Part shown: positions 4,992 to 5,040 of the stretch, in pieces
Layout: the number at the start of each line of letters is the position of its first letter
How positions within the stretch are numbered: position 1 is the stretch's first letter
Origin: CAWEHT01 sp963808455
Lineage (GTDB): Bacteria > Chloroflexota > Anaerolineae > CG2-30-64-16
Assembly: GCA_963808455.1 (NCBI GenBank)
Contig: CAWEHT010000122.1
Span: forward strand, 1-5,040
Direction of reading: 5' to 3'
DNA: 5,040 nt
The notes under the pieces: model-generated
The model's input: the letters and a program-made list of their open reading frames with translations, nothing else
The model's database searches: none
Told to the model about the DNA's origin: nothing
Translations under genes and position numbers: made by a program

Positions 4992-5040
4992 GGAAGGGTC
5001 AGCTATGATCATTCAGTTTTTCGTGGGGTGTCGATGAGCA
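4992..5040 (+). other. Possible divergent gene start at the window edge, with a 10-codon upstream ORF
   Basis: A GGAAGGG (4992-4998) lies six bases before an ATG (5005-5007) that opens a ten-codon frame, MIIQFFVGCR, ending in TGA at 5035-5037. That stop overlaps another ATG (5034-5036) in the arrangement ATGA, and the second ATG has GGGG (5025-5028) five bases before it. This could be a leader peptide coupled to a gene that continues past the window, or chance. Only two full codons of the downstream frame are visible. Confidence 0.2.

Noticed and set aside
1..5040. CRISPR array, tRNA or rRNA genes, defence system
   Set aside because: I saw no regularly spaced repeats, cloverleaf sequences, rRNA-like stretches or recognisable defence proteins.

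Overview
The window is a gene-poor, GC-rich stretch of a bacterial chromosome. It looks like a proteobacterium, perhaps a gammaproteobacterium, but no ribosomal or housekeeping gene is present to fix the lineage. Much of it is accessory or decaying DNA. At least four genes or gene remnants appear broken by small indels or rearrangement, and two copies of one small gene family (DUF6788-like) lie about 2.7 kb apart.

Layout. (a) 5-534, minus strand: a chimeric pseudogene. A GyrI-like (AraC effector-binding) domain gene has at least two frameshifts, loses its C-terminus, and is joined near 214-229 to the 3' part of a DUF6788-like gene that also carries frameshifts. (b) 597-1130, minus: a small protein with two membrane segments, a four-cysteine zinc ribbon and a long low-complexity tail. 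(c) 1131-1638: a divergent intergenic region with a hairpin, a palindrome and a good sigma-70 promoter reading right. (d) 1639-2379, plus: a molybdopterin-dependent oxidoreductase of the sulfite oxidase fold with a Tat-type lipoprotein signal; this is the clearest intact enzyme here. (e) 2380-2614: no convincing gene, with a coding-like remnant on the minus strand around 2510-2663. (f) 2615-3019, minus: the second DUF6788-like gene, probably frameshifted near its start. (g) 3034-3918, minus: a DUF4177-like plus TPR-repeat protein with a perfect Shine-Dalgarno sequence; its natural 3' end is probably frameshifted. (h) about 3955-4204: the left part of an insertion sequence on the plus strand, encoding only the first ~62 residues of a DDE transposase. 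(i) 4200-4790, minus: signal peptide and propeptide of a subtilisin-like (S8) protease whose catalytic domain is gone. The reading frame runs on, antisense through the IS fragment, and stops inside the ribosome-binding site of the TPR gene. (j) 4791-5040: a strong promoter for the truncated protease and, at the right edge, a possible divergent gene start.

How the parts work together. The IS-mediated rearrangement seems to have removed the protease catalytic domain and placed its strong promoter and leader upstream of the TPR gene, so the two may now be co-transcribed and translationally coupled. I do not see a defence system, a CRISPR array, an RNA gene or a complete mobile element. The most useful signals are the rearrangement scars, the repeated DUF6788-like gene and the recurrence of single-base indels, which may be true decay or assembly error.
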